From NCBI RefSeq assembly GCF_024494385.1, contig NZ_JAEVLT010000003.1, positions 186,001 to 250,000 of the forward strand: a stretch of 64,000 bases of DNA, in the 5' to 3' direction. Origin of the DNA: Bacillus sp. EB600 (lineage in GTDB: Bacteria; Bacillota; Bacilli; Bacillales; Cytobacillaceae). Shown here in pieces: positions 16,443-26,509 of this stretch (the stretch's first letter is position 1; each line of letters opens with the position of its first letter). The notes beneath the pieces were generated by a model, which ran no database searches, was not told the DNA's origin, and saw only the letters and a program-made list of their open reading frames with translations. The position numbers were made by a program, and so were the translations under genes.

Positions 16443-17156
16443 ATGTTAAAATGGCTAGCTGTATTACTATTTGTTCTAGGGACTCTTTCAGGTTGTTTTA
16501 ATAGTGAAAAAACAGATAATGCAAAGAAGGATAGTACAGAAAAAACAAATTCAATCCAAAAAGAAGCTTCGCCATCAAAAAATCAAAATTCGAGGAAAAA
16601 GACAGAAACAAAAGATGACAAAATTCCCGTAAAGAATCAGGGAAATGAAGGCTTTAAAATGTATCGCCCTAAAGTTGGGGTAAAGAAGGTGTTTGTAGGA
16701 GCAGATAATAAAGAGGCCTTTACTGAGGAATTTGTACAAGAAAATGAAAACTATATTCAAAGTATTGTCCGAATCGGTCAATCAACAAGTGTGGTCATTT
16801 ATAAATGGACGAGTGATGAAGTTTCAATCGTTTCAGTAGTGCAATCCCCATCAAATCCATCGAAAAATTATTTAAATGGATTAAAGGAAAATAAAAATCC
16901 GGAGATTATGATTTCTAGTAAAACACCTTCAAATGCGATTTGGAAAGTTATAAAAAAAGATGAAACTGTCCAGACGCCATATAAGTCTTTTAACAATGTA
17001 TATGTAATTCAAAAGATTACAAATGAAGTAGAGGGAGCAGACACCATTTATACTTACTATATAGCCCCAGGAATTGGTATTGTAAAAGAGTTATATAAAG
17101 TAACAGGTGATCAGGGATATACAGAAGAGTCTGTTCTTAAACAGGTGGAAGAATAA
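16443..17156 (+). CDS. Lipoprotein of unknown function in the lyt-like block
   Basis: 237 residues. Signal peptide II with lipobox TLSGC (Cys at about 18), then a long Lys/Glu/Ser-rich linker (about 20-65) and a soluble domain (about 70-235) that I cannot assign. Its position between a LytC-like amidase and a SpoIID/CWB2 protein recalls the small lipoprotein LytA of the Bacillus lytABC operon, but the sequence is much longer than LytA and I see no clear homology. It is expected on the outer face of the membrane. Confidence 0.8.
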   Translation: MLKWLAVLLFVLGTLSGCFNSEKTDNAKKDSTEKTNSIQKEASPSKNQNSRKKTETKDDKIPVKNQGNEGFKMYRPKVGVKKVFVGADNKEAFTEEFVQENENYIQSIVRIGQSTSVVIYKWTSDEVSIVSVVQSPSNPSKNYLNGLKENKNPEIMISSKTPSNAIWKVIKKDETVQTPYKSFNNVYVIQKITNEVEGADTIYTYYIAPGIGIVKELYKVTGDQGYTEESVLKQVEE

Positions 17157-17266
17157 TTTTCCTGAAATAGGAATTTTTTAATTATTTGGTCTGTTGTAGT
17201 TATTATGAAAACTATGTATTATAAATTAGGAGATTCATAAAGAAATTAACTATAGGGGGAGAACGA

Positions 17267-19504
17267 ATGAAAAAAACTATATTGGGAATGTTTTTTTTGC
17301 TGCTGATTTTTCCAATATTGATGATGCCTCACAATACCCTGGCGGCAGATAACCCAATTGTTTCTGTAGAACTCAAAAACTATTTAGGAAGCCAGTCTAG
17401 TATTCAAGTTAAAGTAACTGGAACATATAACGTTTCAGGTGATGCTGCTGTTGTTCTTCAATCTAATCAGAATTTCTATGTCCGTAATCAAAATGGAACA
17501 TTAAATCTATATCGGGACGATGTACTTGTAAAAAGTTACGGTTCAACTCTAACTATTACACCGCAAACATATGGAACTAGTAACTATGTATCTATTAATA
17601 GCAGAAATTATTTAGGAGATATCCAGTTTAATGTTTCAGGAACTTATATAAATACGATTAACAAATTGCCTATGGAGGATTATTTAAAAGGGGTTGTCCC
17701 TAATGAAATGTATCCAAGTTGGCCGGTAGAAGCTCTTAAGGCTCAAGCAGTTGCAGCTAGAACGTATGCTCTTGGTAAAGTTGGGATGACCATTAATGAC
17801 ACGGTTAGTTACCAAGCTTATGGAGGGTACATCTGGAACAGCTCTGATTATACAAAATCAACACAGGCTGTAGATCAAACAGCAGGACAAGTCTTAAGAT
17901 ATAATGGCAGTTTAATCTCTGCTGTTTATTCTGCAAGTAATGGAGGGTACACCGATTCAAATTCGAACTACTGGGGTTCAGCACCACTTGCTTATCTTCC
18001 GGCTCAGCAAGATCCATACGATCCACAAATCCCTTGGACACTTTCAGTAAACAAACTGCAAATTAATACGAACGGATTAGATTTACTGAATCCTGACGCC
18101 TGGTGGAACAATGTATCAGAAAACGCAGCTGACGCTTCAGTAATAACAAATATTAAAACGTATATTAAGAATAATTATTTTCCTAATTCAGAAATAAAAG
18201 TAACCGGTGTACCAAAGCTTGAGCTGTCTGAACCGGATTCTATTGGGAAAAGAAGAATAGGATCATTAACTGTAAATTATTTTGTAAAAAATGCCGATGG
18301 CACGTACCAAAGGACTTCTGGTAGTCAGTTGTCCGATAGTTATGGAACATCTTTATCAGGGAATGACAGATACGCAACAAGTGTCGCCGTTGCTAATCAA
18401 GGATGGACCCATTCCGATGCGGTTGTACTTGGACGCGGTGATATCCCTGTGGATGCCTTAACAGGGACAGTTTTAGCAAAGAAATATAATTCTCCCTTAT
18501 TACTGACAACATCAACTCAGGTTCCAGCATCAGTATTGGAAAAAATTAAATCATTAACTCCCTCTAAAGTATTTGTGTTAGGCGGTGAGGGTGCCATTTC
18601 CAATCCTGTTTTAACGCAAATAAGTGACCTGGGTATTCCAGTGGAAAGAATATCCGGAGATACAAGATACGGCACATCTGTGAAAATTGCTGAACAACTT
18701 TCCGATTCATCAGAGGTTTTTATTACCAGCGGTGATGCTAATTCACCAGATGCCCTATCGGTCGCATCATACGCAGCAAAAAATCAGATTCCAATTTTAG
18801 TTACAAAATCAAATGGATTACCTGAGGAAACAAAATCGTATTTAGCGAAACACACTAGTACGAAGGCATATATAATAGGTGGAACTGTGGCTGTTACTGA
18901 AAATGTAGTGGCAGATTTATCTAAACTCGGAATTACGAATGTTGAAAGAATTGCCGGTAGTGATCGTTATGATACAAGCGTTGCAATTGCAAAGAAATTT
19001 AGCTTTGATTTGAGTAATGTATTCTTTGCAAGAGGAGATCTTTTTATCGATGCACTACCGGGGGCAGCATTAGCTGCTCAATATAATTCACCAGTTCTTT
19101 TAACACGGCAAAATAATTTTTCAGATGCACCAAAAGCATGGCTTAAGGGATTAACGAATCGTCCAAAGATTTATTATCTTGGTGGACCTGCTGCAATCAG
19201 TGATGCTACTCGGACTGAAATAAAAAATACTCTTCTCGGTGATATAAAGGAATTTCCATTAGAAATTAAAAATGTTCAGATAGGCACGATCAGGTCCATT
19301 CTTGGCGGAACATTATTTAAAAGCTATGCTATTCCTACTGGAGGGGTTATTGATAACGGAACAACCATAACGGTTAATGGAAAAGGTAATGGACATGGTG
19401 TAGGGATGAGTCAATGGGGCGCTAATGTAATGGCTTCTGCACCTTATAACAAACCCTATACAGAAATTCTTAATTTCTATTATCCGGGTGCAACTTTGAA
19501 TTAA
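17267..19504 (+). CDS. SpoIID-domain protein with CWB2 repeats inserted in the domain (LytB-like)
   Basis: 745 residues with a signal peptide ending TLAAD. The first part of a SpoIID/LytB domain is at about 120-345 ([46 protein letters not shown]). Three CWB2 repeats follow (about 360-655: [45 protein letters not shown]). The SpoIID domain then resumes with [19 protein letters not shown] and ends FYYPGATLN. SpoIID proteins are lytic transglycosylases acting on denuded glycan, and LytB is the modifier of the LytC amidase in B. subtilis. The insertion of the anchor inside the catalytic domain is unusual; in LytB the repeats are N-terminal. A GGGGGAG site precedes the ATG. Confidence 0.9.
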   Translation: MKKTILGMFFLLLIFPILMMPHNTLAADNPIVSVELKNYLGSQSSIQVKVTGTYNVSGDAAVVLQSNQNFYVRNQNGTLNLYRDDVLVKSYGSTLTITPQTYGTSNYVSINSRNYLGDIQFNVSGTYINTINKLPMEDYLKGVVPNEMYPSWPVEALKAQAVAARTYALGKVGMTINDTVSYQAYGGYIWNSSDYTKSTQAVDQTAGQVLRYNGSLISAVYSASNGGYTDSNSNYWGSAPLAYLPAQQDPYDPQIPWTLSVNKLQINTNGLDLLNPDAWWNNVSENAADASVITNIKTYIKNNYFPNSEIKVTGVPKLELSEPDSIGKRRIGSLTVNYFVKNADGTYQRTSGSQLSDSYGTSLSGNDRYATSVAVANQGWTHSDAVVLGRGDIPVDALTGTVLAKKYNSPLLLTTSTQVPASVLEKIKSLTPSKVFVLGGEGAISNPVLTQISDLGIPVERISGDTRYGTSVKIAEQLSDSSEVFITSGDANSPDALSVASYAAKNQIPILVTKSNGLPEETKSYLAKHTSTKAYIIGGTVAVTENVVADLSKLGITNVERIAGSDRYDTSVAIAKKFSFDLSNVFFARGDLFIDALPGAALAAQYNSPVLLTRQNNFSDAPKAWLKGLTNRPKIYYLGGPAAISDATRTEIKNTLLGDIKEFPLEIKNVQIGTIRSILGGTLFKSYAIPTGGVIDNGTTITVNGKGNGHGVGMSQWGANVMASAPYNKPYTEILNFYYPGATLN

Positions 19505-19513
19505 AATTATACT

Positions 19514-19548
19514 GGGATGCAGGGGGTATCAGTCCTGCTCCTTTTTTT
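19514..19548 (+). terminator. Terminator after the SpoIID/CWB2 gene
   Basis: Imperfect stem ggatgcagg/cctgctcc with a run of seven T. Confidence 0.7.
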
Positions 19549-19724
19549 ATGCCGAATTTCTAGTTTATTATTCTCAGTTATCAAAATGAAATTCCATAAG
19601 TTATCGAAGAGGGGCTGTTGTCATACTCAAAATTTCGATATAATAAATTTTAGGCATAAATTTACAAAGTCGAGAAAAGCCAAATTAATAATACAAAATT
19701 CTTAATGAAAGCATAAAAGGAATA

Positions 19725-21260
19725 ATGTCTATGTCAAAAATACGATTTTCCGTTGTTCTATTTCTTTTGTCTACACTCCTTTTGAAATTTTCAAGTATGT
19801 TTCGGGATTTAGTTATATCAGGATATTATGGTGCCTCTTATAAGGCGGATGCTTACTTCGCATCCATGACAATCCCCAATGCCATTATCCTTTTTATGTT
19901 AACTGGAATGAAGGATGCCTTTCTCCCGAGTTATTTTAAGTATGACAAAATGGGGAAAGGTTTTTCCCATTTAACGAATATTGTCAAAGGAACTTTTATT
20001 TTTTCAGTATTAATTGCTATAGTAGGAACGGTTGCTTCCCCCTTTTTAGTCAAATGGTTGTATCCTGAATTTAGTAAATATGCCGATGGATACAATGTTG
20101 CAGTTTGGACGATCGGATTTTATTTTCTTTCGATTTTACTTGTGGGGGTAAATGCTGTTTATGAAGGATATTTTGATTCGAAACAGAAGTTTTCCTTTTC
20201 AACCTTTTCACAAACAATTGTTGTCTTAGCTACATTAGTGTTTGCCTTTGTATTACATCGGTCAATGGGTATTTATTCTGTTCCGATTGGATATTTTGTG
20301 GGGACTGTCTTGTCATTTTTACTTAAAGTAATTGTCCTTTCTCCGCAAAAAATGATCAACTGGCGACAGAAACCAGAATGGAAAGAAATAAAAGTTTTCT
20401 ATCAGATTTTTTGGCCTGTTGGGGTTACCATTGCAGTGGGCCAGATTAATTTATCTGTTAATATGCTCTTTGCCTCAAGAATGGGTGAAGGCGTGGTTTC
20501 TAATTTAAATTACGCTTTCCGTTTGGTCAGCATTCCTCAGAATGTATTTGGCGTGACAATTGCGACGATTATATACCCTATATTAGCTAGGGCGAAGACG
20601 GAAAAGAATCAGCAAATGTTTAAAATGGGAATGGAGCGTGGATTATCTGCCATGCTTCTCTTACTGGCGCCAACTGTATGTGGAATGATCTACCTGATAG
20701 AGCCAATTATCCGGACAGTTTATCAAAGGGGAGCTTTTACAGAAAGTACCACATTAATAACCTCCCATTATGCTGTTTTTTATATTGGTTCTGTTCTGTT
20801 TTACAGTATTCAGGCAGTGATTGCAAAAGGTTTTTATACGTTAGAAAAAGGCCACTATATTATGAGGATTGGACTATTATCGATTGTGTTTAATGTAATT
20901 TCTAACTACATTTTGTCCAAATTAATGGGTCCATCAGGATTGGCTTTGTCTGCTTCTCTAGTAGGTCTTTTCTATTCAGTATCAACTTTTACAACCTTAT
21001 ATAAAATCTCCGGGGGCTTCAGTTTACGATCGATTGGGATTGAATTTTCAAAAATAATTATGGCTACTATAATTATGATGCTCTCCCTGCTAAGCTTAGA
21101 TTCTTTCTTCCATATTACTAAACAAGGGGACAGCGTTACTATTCTACTGAATACTGTAATTGGTGGGGCGATTTACATCGCAGGGTTACTACTTTTACGT
21201 TCAGCTATTTTCAGAGAGCTATTGAAAAAAGGTAATAAGAAGTTCGAAAAAAATGTATAA
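19725..21260 (+). CDS. MurJ/MviN-type lipid-linked saccharide flippase (first copy)
   Basis: 511 residues with about 14 hydrophobic segments. The N-terminal signature FSSMFRDLVISGYYGASYKADAYFASMTIPN matches the MurJ family, which flips undecaprenyl-pyrophosphate-linked sugars across the membrane. Arg residues of the cavity are present in the first helix (FRD). The neighbours (wall hydrolases and polymer genes) fit either lipid II or a polymer repeat-unit substrate. Two ATGs (19725, 19731) share one AAAGGA site; the second has better spacing. A second, diverged copy lies at 35.8 kb. Confidence 0.9.
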   Translation: MSMSKIRFSVVLFLLSTLLLKFSSMFRDLVISGYYGASYKADAYFASMTIPNAIILFMLTGMKDAFLPSYFKYDKMGKGFSHLTNIVKGTFIFSVLIAIVGTVASPFLVKWLYPEFSKYADGYNVAVWTIGFYFLSILLVGVNAVYEGYFDSKQKFSFSTFSQTIVVLATLVFAFVLHRSMGIYSVPIGYFVGTVLSFLLKVIVLSPQKMINWRQKPEWKEIKVFYQIFWPVGVTIAVGQINLSVNMLFASRMGEGVVSNLNYAFRLVSIPQNVFGVTIATIIYPILARAKTEKNQQMFKMGMERGLSAMLLLLAPTVCGMIYLIEPIIRTVYQRGAFTESTTLITSHYAVFYIGSVLFYSIQAVIAKGFYTLEKGHYIMRIGLLSIVFNVISNYILSKLMGPSGLALSASLVGLFYSVSTFTTLYKISGGFSLRSIGIEFSKIIMATIIMMLSLLSLDSFFHITKQGDSVTILLNTVIGGAIYIAGLLLLRSAIFRELLKKGNKKFEKNV

Positions 21261-21328
21261 ATTTGTCTTTTTTCCCTTCATAAAACATGTTAACCTTAAT
21301 CTAGAAACTGTTTTGAAAGGAGACAAAA

Positions 21329-23158
21329 ATGTTTAAAAAATTGTTCATTGGAATTACTTTTGCCTTACTATTTCTGTTAATAGGACCTAATAATAGTTTT
21401 GCACAGACTTACGTAAATCCATCCTATCAAGAGATTAATAAACTACTAACTGAGGCAGCTCTGCAATATAATATACCACCAGAAATAGTAAAAGCGCTGG
21501 CATTTCAAGAGAGCGGCTGGAAGCAATTTGAAAACGGTGCACCAACCTTATCTTTAAATGGGGATGGCGGTATTGGGATCATGCAAGTAACAAATGACCC
21601 AAGATTTGATCAGGAACGTTTAAAAACCGATATTCAGTATAACATTCATGCGGGTATCCAAAAGCTGGATGGAAAGTATAGAGGAGTAGACGGCCTCCTT
21701 CCAATTTTAAATAATAATGAGCGTGATATTCTTGAAAATTGGTATTTTGCGGTTCTTGCCTATAATGGGAAGGTCCCGAAAAACAGCCCGATTTACAAGG
21801 ATGATGGGAGCAGAAATGATGGAAGTTACCAAAATATTGTATTTGATAAGCTGAATAAATATAATAATCAAATGGGGATATATCCCATTCCGTTTGATTT
21901 CCATGTCAGTGATTTTACATATACTGATGACCCACCGCTGCTGTATTTTAATAAAATGTCCTATCAAATCCCTTATCACTTATTGCATCAAACAAAGCAT
22001 TCATTTCAAACCAATGATATAGTTCTCTCTGCCGCAGGTGCAAACATTAGACAAGCACCTTCCGCAGCAGAACGATCAAAAGTAGTAACTAGCGTTCCAA
22101 ACGGAGAAAAAGAGGCAGTAACAATTTTAAGTCCATTTGTTTACGATGAGTCATATAACTATGATACTCCTGAGCATCCGGCGGAAATGCAATATAAGCA
22201 CTATGTATGGTACAAGGTGAAGCTTCATGATGGCAGTGTCGGTTATACAGCTTCTGGAGAATTACAGTCTCTTGGGAAGAGGATTTCCGGTGCTGATCGC
22301 TTTGAAACAGCAGTCGCAATTTCGAAACAAGGCTGGGCAAATGGGGCAGATACGGTTGTACTTGCCAGAGGCTATGATTTCCCTGATGCCCTTGCCGGGA
22401 CACCGTTAGCCTACCAGCTTGATGCTCCATTGCTGCTTACCCGTGATCAAAGCCTGACAGCAACAACAAAAGCAGAAGTCCAAAGACTAAACGCCAAAAA
22501 GGTCATTCTGCTCGGAAGCTCTGATGCCATCAGTCAGGGCGTAGAAACTGAATTGAATGGAATGGGGCTGACGGTAAGCCGCATTGGCGGTAAGGACCGG
22601 TTTGAAACTGCTGCCCAGATAGCAGACGATCTGTCTAATAAAGGAAATACAGCCATTCTGACGTTCGGTTTTAACTTTCCTGATGCTTTAACGATCGCCC
22701 CTTATGCAGCAAAAATGGGGTATCCTATTTTTCTATCAAGAACAGCAGAGCTCCCGGAAGCAACGAAGAATACTTTAAAAAACTATGATCACACCATCGT
22801 TGTAGGAAGTGAGGATGTTATAAGCGATCAAATAATGAAACAGCTGAATGACCCTGTACGTTATGGCGGCAGTAACCGCTTTGAAACCAATTTTACTATT
22901 GTTAATCATCTTTTCGATGGAAACAATGGACAGGCGTATTTGGCTACAGGATATAATTTTGCTGATGCCTTAACCGGAGCTGTACTGGCAGCTAAAAATA
23001 ATGCACCACTGCTGCTTAACTATTCTACACGGGTGCCAGATCCGATAAAGAATGCAATTCTCACCAAAAAACTTCATTCCTTTAACTTTCTTGGTGGAAG
23101 TGATGTTTTAGGCGTTGAGAACGAAATCGGAGCACTTGCTCAAAACATAGATTATTAA
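21329..23158 (+). CDS. Secreted lytic transglycosylase with SH3-like and CWB2 domains
   Basis: 609 residues, signal peptide ending SFAQT. An SLT (lysozyme-like) domain covers about 30-190: IVKALAFQESGWKQF contains the catalytic Glu, followed by GGIGIMQVTNDPRF and YFAVLAYNG. A bacterial SH3-like segment follows (about 225-310, SAAGANIRQAPSAAERSKVV...WYKVKLHDGSVGYTA). Three CWB2 repeats close the protein (KRISGADRFETAVAI, SRIGGKDRFETAAQI, VRYGGSNRFETNFTI). It should cut the glycan strand between MurNAc and GlcNAc at the surface. Ribosome site AAAGGAG before the ATG; terminator after the stop. Confidence 0.92.
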   Translation: MFKKLFIGITFALLFLLIGPNNSFAQTYVNPSYQEINKLLTEAALQYNIPPEIVKALAFQESGWKQFENGAPTLSLNGDGGIGIMQVTNDPRFDQERLKTDIQYNIHAGIQKLDGKYRGVDGLLPILNNNERDILENWYFAVLAYNGKVPKNSPIYKDDGSRNDGSYQNIVFDKLNKYNNQMGIYPIPFDFHVSDFTYTDDPPLLYFNKMSYQIPYHLLHQTKHSFQTNDIVLSAAGANIRQAPSAAERSKVVTSVPNGEKEAVTILSPFVYDESYNYDTPEHPAEMQYKHYVWYKVKLHDGSVGYTASGELQSLGKRISGADRFETAVAISKQGWANGADTVVLARGYDFPDALAGTPLAYQLDAPLLLTRDQSLTATTKAEVQRLNAKKVILLGSSDAISQGVETELNGMGLTVSRIGGKDRFETAAQIADDLSNKGNTAILTFGFNFPDALTIAPYAAKMGYPIFLSRTAELPEATKNTLKNYDHTIVVGSEDVISDQIMKQLNDPVRYGGSNRFETNFTIVNHLFDGNNGQAYLATGYNFADALTGAVLAAKNNAPLLLNYSTRVPDPIKNAILTKKLHSFNFLGGSDVLGVENEIGALAQNIDY

Positions 23159-23174
23159 TAATATATATTAGAAG

Positions 23175-23207
23175 GAACCAGTATTAACTCTCACTGGTTC
23201 TTTTTTT
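23175..23207 (+). terminator. Terminator after the transglycosylase gene
   Basis: Stem gaaccagt/actggttc (23175-23182 with 23193-23200) followed by seven T. Confidence 0.8.
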
Positions 23208-23270
23208 GAAGGATATTAATTTGTATGTTTTATAGTGTAATATTTATCCTCTATTATTTAATTAAATGAA

Positions 23271-23304
23271 AGAAGACCAAATCATTTTTGCGATTTGGTC
23301 TTCT
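23271..23304 (-). terminator. Hairpin after the UDP-glucose dehydrogenase gene
   Basis: Perfect 13-bp stem agaagaccaaatc/gatttggtcttct with an 8-base loop, 40 bases beyond the minus-strand stop; T-rich stretch on the minus strand beyond it. Confidence 0.7.
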
Positions 23305-23343
23305 CATTAAGAGTCCTTCTACAATGATAATACTGCTTTGCAA

Positions 23344-24648
23344 CTAAAGTATTGGCGCTCTTCCAATTGAATAGTATTGAATCATATGTTTTTGGGCATC
23401 TTCAAGTTGAAAGCAATTACGGCCGTCAAAAAGAATAGGTGTAGTCATTTTCTCTTTTACTTTCGCTAATTCCAAATTTTTGATTTGGTCCCATTCGGTC
23501 AACAGAAAGGCAACTTCAGATCCTTCTAAAGCCAGTTCCGCTGAGCTAGCATAGGTAATTTTATCTCCGAAGAGTTTTTCTACCTTTGGCATCGCTATTG
23601 GATCGTAAACCGTGACTTCAGCCTGTTCGATTAGCAATTCCTGTATTAATTGTAGGGAAGCGGCGTCCCGGATATCATCTGTGTTGGGTTTGAAGGTCAA
23701 ACCGAGGATGACTGCCTTTTTTCCACTTAATGTTCCGAAATGTTCTTTTGCTTTATAGAATAGACGTTCTTTTTGCAAACGATTAACGTCAATTACGGAT
23801 TGCAAAATTTTAAAATCGTAATCAAATTCTTTGGCCAATTGATTTAATGCATTGATATCTTTTGGAAAACAAGAACCCCCAAAACCAATCCCAGCCTGAA
23901 GGAACTGCTTACCTATACGTTGATCAAGTCCTACCCCGGTAGAAATATGTTCAATATTAGCCCCTACTTTTTCACAGAGGTTGGCTATTTCATTGATAAA
24001 ACTAATTTTTAAGGCTAGGAAAGAATTGGAGGCATATTTTATCATCTCAGCACTGCGTATATCTGTATGAACGATTGGGAGCTTGAAAGGTTCATATATT
24101 TTCTCTATAAGCTTTCCGGCTTTTTGATTGTTTGAACCAATTACGATTCTGTCCCCATGAAAGGTGTCATGAATGGCAGTACCTTCTCGTAAAAACTCAG
24201 GATTGGAAACAACGTCTATTTTTATATTGGGAGAAACCCGCTCTTGGATGATACTTCCTATCTGTTCATTTGTTCCAACAGGAACGGTACTTTTTGTTAC
24301 GACGATGATACTTTTTTCTATATTTTCGGCAATTTGAATGGCAGCTTGTTCAATAAAAGTTAAATTAGCAGAACCATCCTTATTTGCGGGAGTTCCAACG
24401 GCGAGAAATATACAATCTGCCTTTGAATATGCCTCCCCGGCATTTGGAGTAAAGGAGAGGCGGCCATTTTGGATATTCCTTTTAAGGAGTTCTTCCAAGC
24501 CGGGCTCATAAATTGGCGAGATTCCCATATTTAATGAGGCTATTTTTTCAGTGTCAATGTCATAGCATATAATTCGGTGCCCTATTTCTGCAAGACAGGC
24601 CCCCGTAACAAGACCAACATAGCCTGTTCCAGTAATGGTTATATTCAT
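23344..24648 (-). CDS. ugd: UDP-glucose 6-dehydrogenase
   Basis: 434 residues. Oxidises UDP-glucose (product of GalU, same window) to UDP-glucuronate with two NAD+. NAD-binding start MNITITGTGYVGLVTGACLAE; central VTKSTVPVGT and SNPEFLREGTAIHD; catalytic Cys in GFGGSCFPKDINAL; C-terminal nucleotide-sugar domain with LGLTFKPNTDDIRDAASL. This is the TuaD role in teichuronic acid synthesis in B. subtilis. It is transcribed toward the CWB2 block and divergent from the polymer glycosyltransferases, so it probably supplies glucuronate for the polymer built by them. Confidence 0.96.
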   Translation of the reverse strand: MNITITGTGYVGLVTGACLAEIGHRIICYDIDTEKIASLNMGISPIYEPGLEELLKRNIQNGRLSFTPNAGEAYSKADCIFLAVGTPANKDGSANLTFIEQAAIQIAENIEKSIIVVTKSTVPVGTNEQIGSIIQERVSPNIKIDVVSNPEFLREGTAIHDTFHGDRIVIGSNNQKAGKLIEKIYEPFKLPIVHTDIRSAEMIKYASNSFLALKISFINEIANLCEKVGANIEHISTGVGLDQRIGKQFLQAGIGFGGSCFPKDINALNQLAKEFDYDFKILQSVIDVNRLQKERLFYKAKEHFGTLSGKKAVILGLTFKPNTDDIRDAASLQLIQELLIEQAEVTVYDPIAMPKVEKLFGDKITYASSAELALEGSEVAFLLTEWDQIKNLELAKVKEKMTTPILFDGRNCFQLEDAQKHMIQYYSIGRAPIL

Positions 24649-24914
24649 TAAAATCCCTTCTTTGAATCCTTAGTATGTCGAAAGACAACAACCATTTTAT
24701 TATAGCTTAAATAGCATAAGTTAAATATCACTTTTTTGAATATGACAAAATTTTATGGATTTGAAAAGAACTCCTTTATTTTATCACTTTTATGTTTTTA
24801 TTCATTCATAATTATTGCTATAATGACATATGTAATTTATTTGGGAGAAAATACGACAAAATTCTTACAAAGCCTCTTGTAACGGGGAAGATGATATAAT
24901 AGGATGATTGAAAA

Positions 24915-26018
24915 ATGAATGATAAAAAAGTTCTCGTCATAACAAACATGTATCCTGGCAAGGAAAACCCGAGTTTTGGTATTTTTGTAAAAAATCAAGT
25001 GGATGCCTTAAAACAAAGAAATTTACAAATGGATGTACTAGCCATCACGAATCCAAAGAGTGGAAAGGTGAATGTCATAAAAAAATACTTTATCTGGTTT
25101 TTCAGGGCTATTTTAATATTATTGACAAAGGGAAAAAAATATCAAGTTATTCATGCACATTATGTATTTCCCAGTGGGTACATAGGGCTTTTATTTAAAA
25201 GGTTGCATAAATCCAGGTTGATTGTAACTGCCCATGGCGGAGATCTTGATAAAATGGCGAAAAAGAGCCCGAAGCTATTAAAGCTGACAACAACCATTTT
25301 ACAATCAGCAGATCATGTAATTGCTGTTGGTGATCAACTTTACCATCAAATTGTGACGGATTATTCCGTTAACGAGCAAAATGTATCGATTCTTAATATG
25401 GGGGTAAACCGTCATATTTTTAAGCCTGTAGATAAGCAGCTTGCTAAGGAACAATGTGGATTAACTGGGGAGGCACCGATTATTCTTTTTGTCGGCAATT
25501 TGATCGAACAAAAAGGACTGCTGGATTTGATTGATGCAATGGTTATACTGCAATCAGAAGAAACAAATGGCCAGCTGTATTTGATCGGAGCCGATAAAGA
25601 CCCGGCTTTTAAAAAAAGACTGGAACATAAAATAATGGAAGAACATTTGCAAAAAAGGGTTAGATTTCTTGGGATAAAAGAACAAGCTGAAATTGCCACA
25701 TGGATGTGTGCGGCTGATTGTCTTGTTTTGCCTTCGCATATTGAGGGGTTTGGACTTGTTGCATTGGAAGCTATGTCTTGTGGAACACCTGTTATTGGGA
25801 CGAATGTGGGGGGGCTAAGATATTTATTGGCGAAAGGTGCCGGGGAAATAACACCTGTCCTAAACCCCGAGGCACTTGCAAAATCAATATTAAATGTACT
25901 TTATTCTAAGGAAAAAAGAAATCTTTTAATCAAAAATGGAAACAAAAAAGCAGAGGAAAATGACCAGGAACGAATCATCAATCGACTAATGGAAGTTTAT
26001 TTTCCTACTGGAGGGTAG
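24915..26018 (+). CDS. GT4-family glycosyltransferase
   Basis: 367 residues with the GT-B fold. N-terminal VLVITNMYPGKENPSFGIFVKNQVDAL is typical of GT4 enzymes, VTAHGGDLDKMAKKSPK is the acceptor-side His loop, and the donor-binding C-terminal motif is LPSHIEGFGLVALEAMSCGTPVIGTNVGG (E-x7-E). It transfers a nucleotide-activated sugar to a growing lipid-linked chain at the cytoplasmic face. The gene starts the first forward glycosyltransferase operon. A TATAAT at 24895-24900 sits only 15 bases before the ATG; no matching -35 is obvious. Confidence 0.88.
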   Translation: MNDKKVLVITNMYPGKENPSFGIFVKNQVDALKQRNLQMDVLAITNPKSGKVNVIKKYFIWFFRAILILLTKGKKYQVIHAHYVFPSGYIGLLFKRLHKSRLIVTAHGGDLDKMAKKSPKLLKLTTTILQSADHVIAVGDQLYHQIVTDYSVNEQNVSILNMGVNRHIFKPVDKQLAKEQCGLTGEAPIILFVGNLIEQKGLLDLIDAMVILQSEETNGQLYLIGADKDPAFKKRLEHKIMEEHLQKRVRFLGIKEQAEIATWMCAADCLVLPSHIEGFGLVALEAMSCGTPVIGTNVGGLRYLLAKGAGEITPVLNPEALAKSILNVLYSKEKRNLLIKNGNKKAEENDQERIINRLMEVYFPTGG

Positions 26019-26023
26019 GAGCT

Positions 26024-26509
26024 ATGAAAGGCAGTACAGTTAAGAGAAAAAAAGTGTTATTTATCTCTTCATTAGGAGGACATCTTACACAATTGCTGCA
26101 GTTAAAACCACTTTTTGAAGAATATGAATACCATATAATTACGGAAAAATCGATTATTACTGAAGACTTAAGCAAGCAATACCATATGTCTTTTTTGATG
26201 TACGGGGCGAGGAATTATTTATTTAAATATATTTTTAAATTCAGTTTTAATATCATAAAATCTTTTTACTATTTTTTTAGGGTAAAGCCAGATGTAATTG
26301 TAACTACAGGTGCACATACAGCAGTACCGATGTGTTACATAGCTAAACTTTTTAAGAAAAAGGTAATTTTTATTGAGAGTTTCGCAAAAACTTCTACTCC
26401 AACTATGTCAGGGAAACTCGTCTATCCAATAGCCGATTTATTTATTGTCCAATGGCAGGAAATGAAAAAGCACTACCCGAATGCTGTTTATGGAGGTTCA
26501 ATCTATTGA
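26024..26509 (+). CDS. PssD/Alg14-like glycosyltransferase membrane subunit
   Basis: 161 residues. Starts with the P-loop-like KKVLFISSLGGHLTQLLQLKPLF of Alg14/PssD (the family's GGH motif), has a hydrophobic membrane-association segment (about 60-90), and ends VQWQEMKKHYPNAVYGGSIY. In the family it anchors the catalytic partner (PssE/Alg13) to the membrane to make a two-part GT28-like enzyme that adds a sugar such as glucuronic acid to a lipid-linked acceptor. The partner follows with overlapping stop and start. Confidence 0.85.
   Translation: MKGSTVKRKKVLFISSLGGHLTQLLQLKPLFEEYEYHIITEKSIITEDLSKQYHMSFLMYGARNYLFKYIFKFSFNIIKSFYYFFRVKPDVIVTTGAHTAVPMCYIAKLFKKKVIFIESFAKTSTPTMSGKLVYPIADLFIVQWQEMKKHYPNAVYGGSIY

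Noticed and set aside
22089..22430. 113-codon minus-strand ORF
   Set aside because: Antisense shadow of the CWB2 repeats in the transglycosylase gene.
24841..24914. Near-leaderless promoter for the first GT4 gene (TATAAT 24895)
   Set aside because: No -35 at proper distance; AT-rich context makes chance likely.
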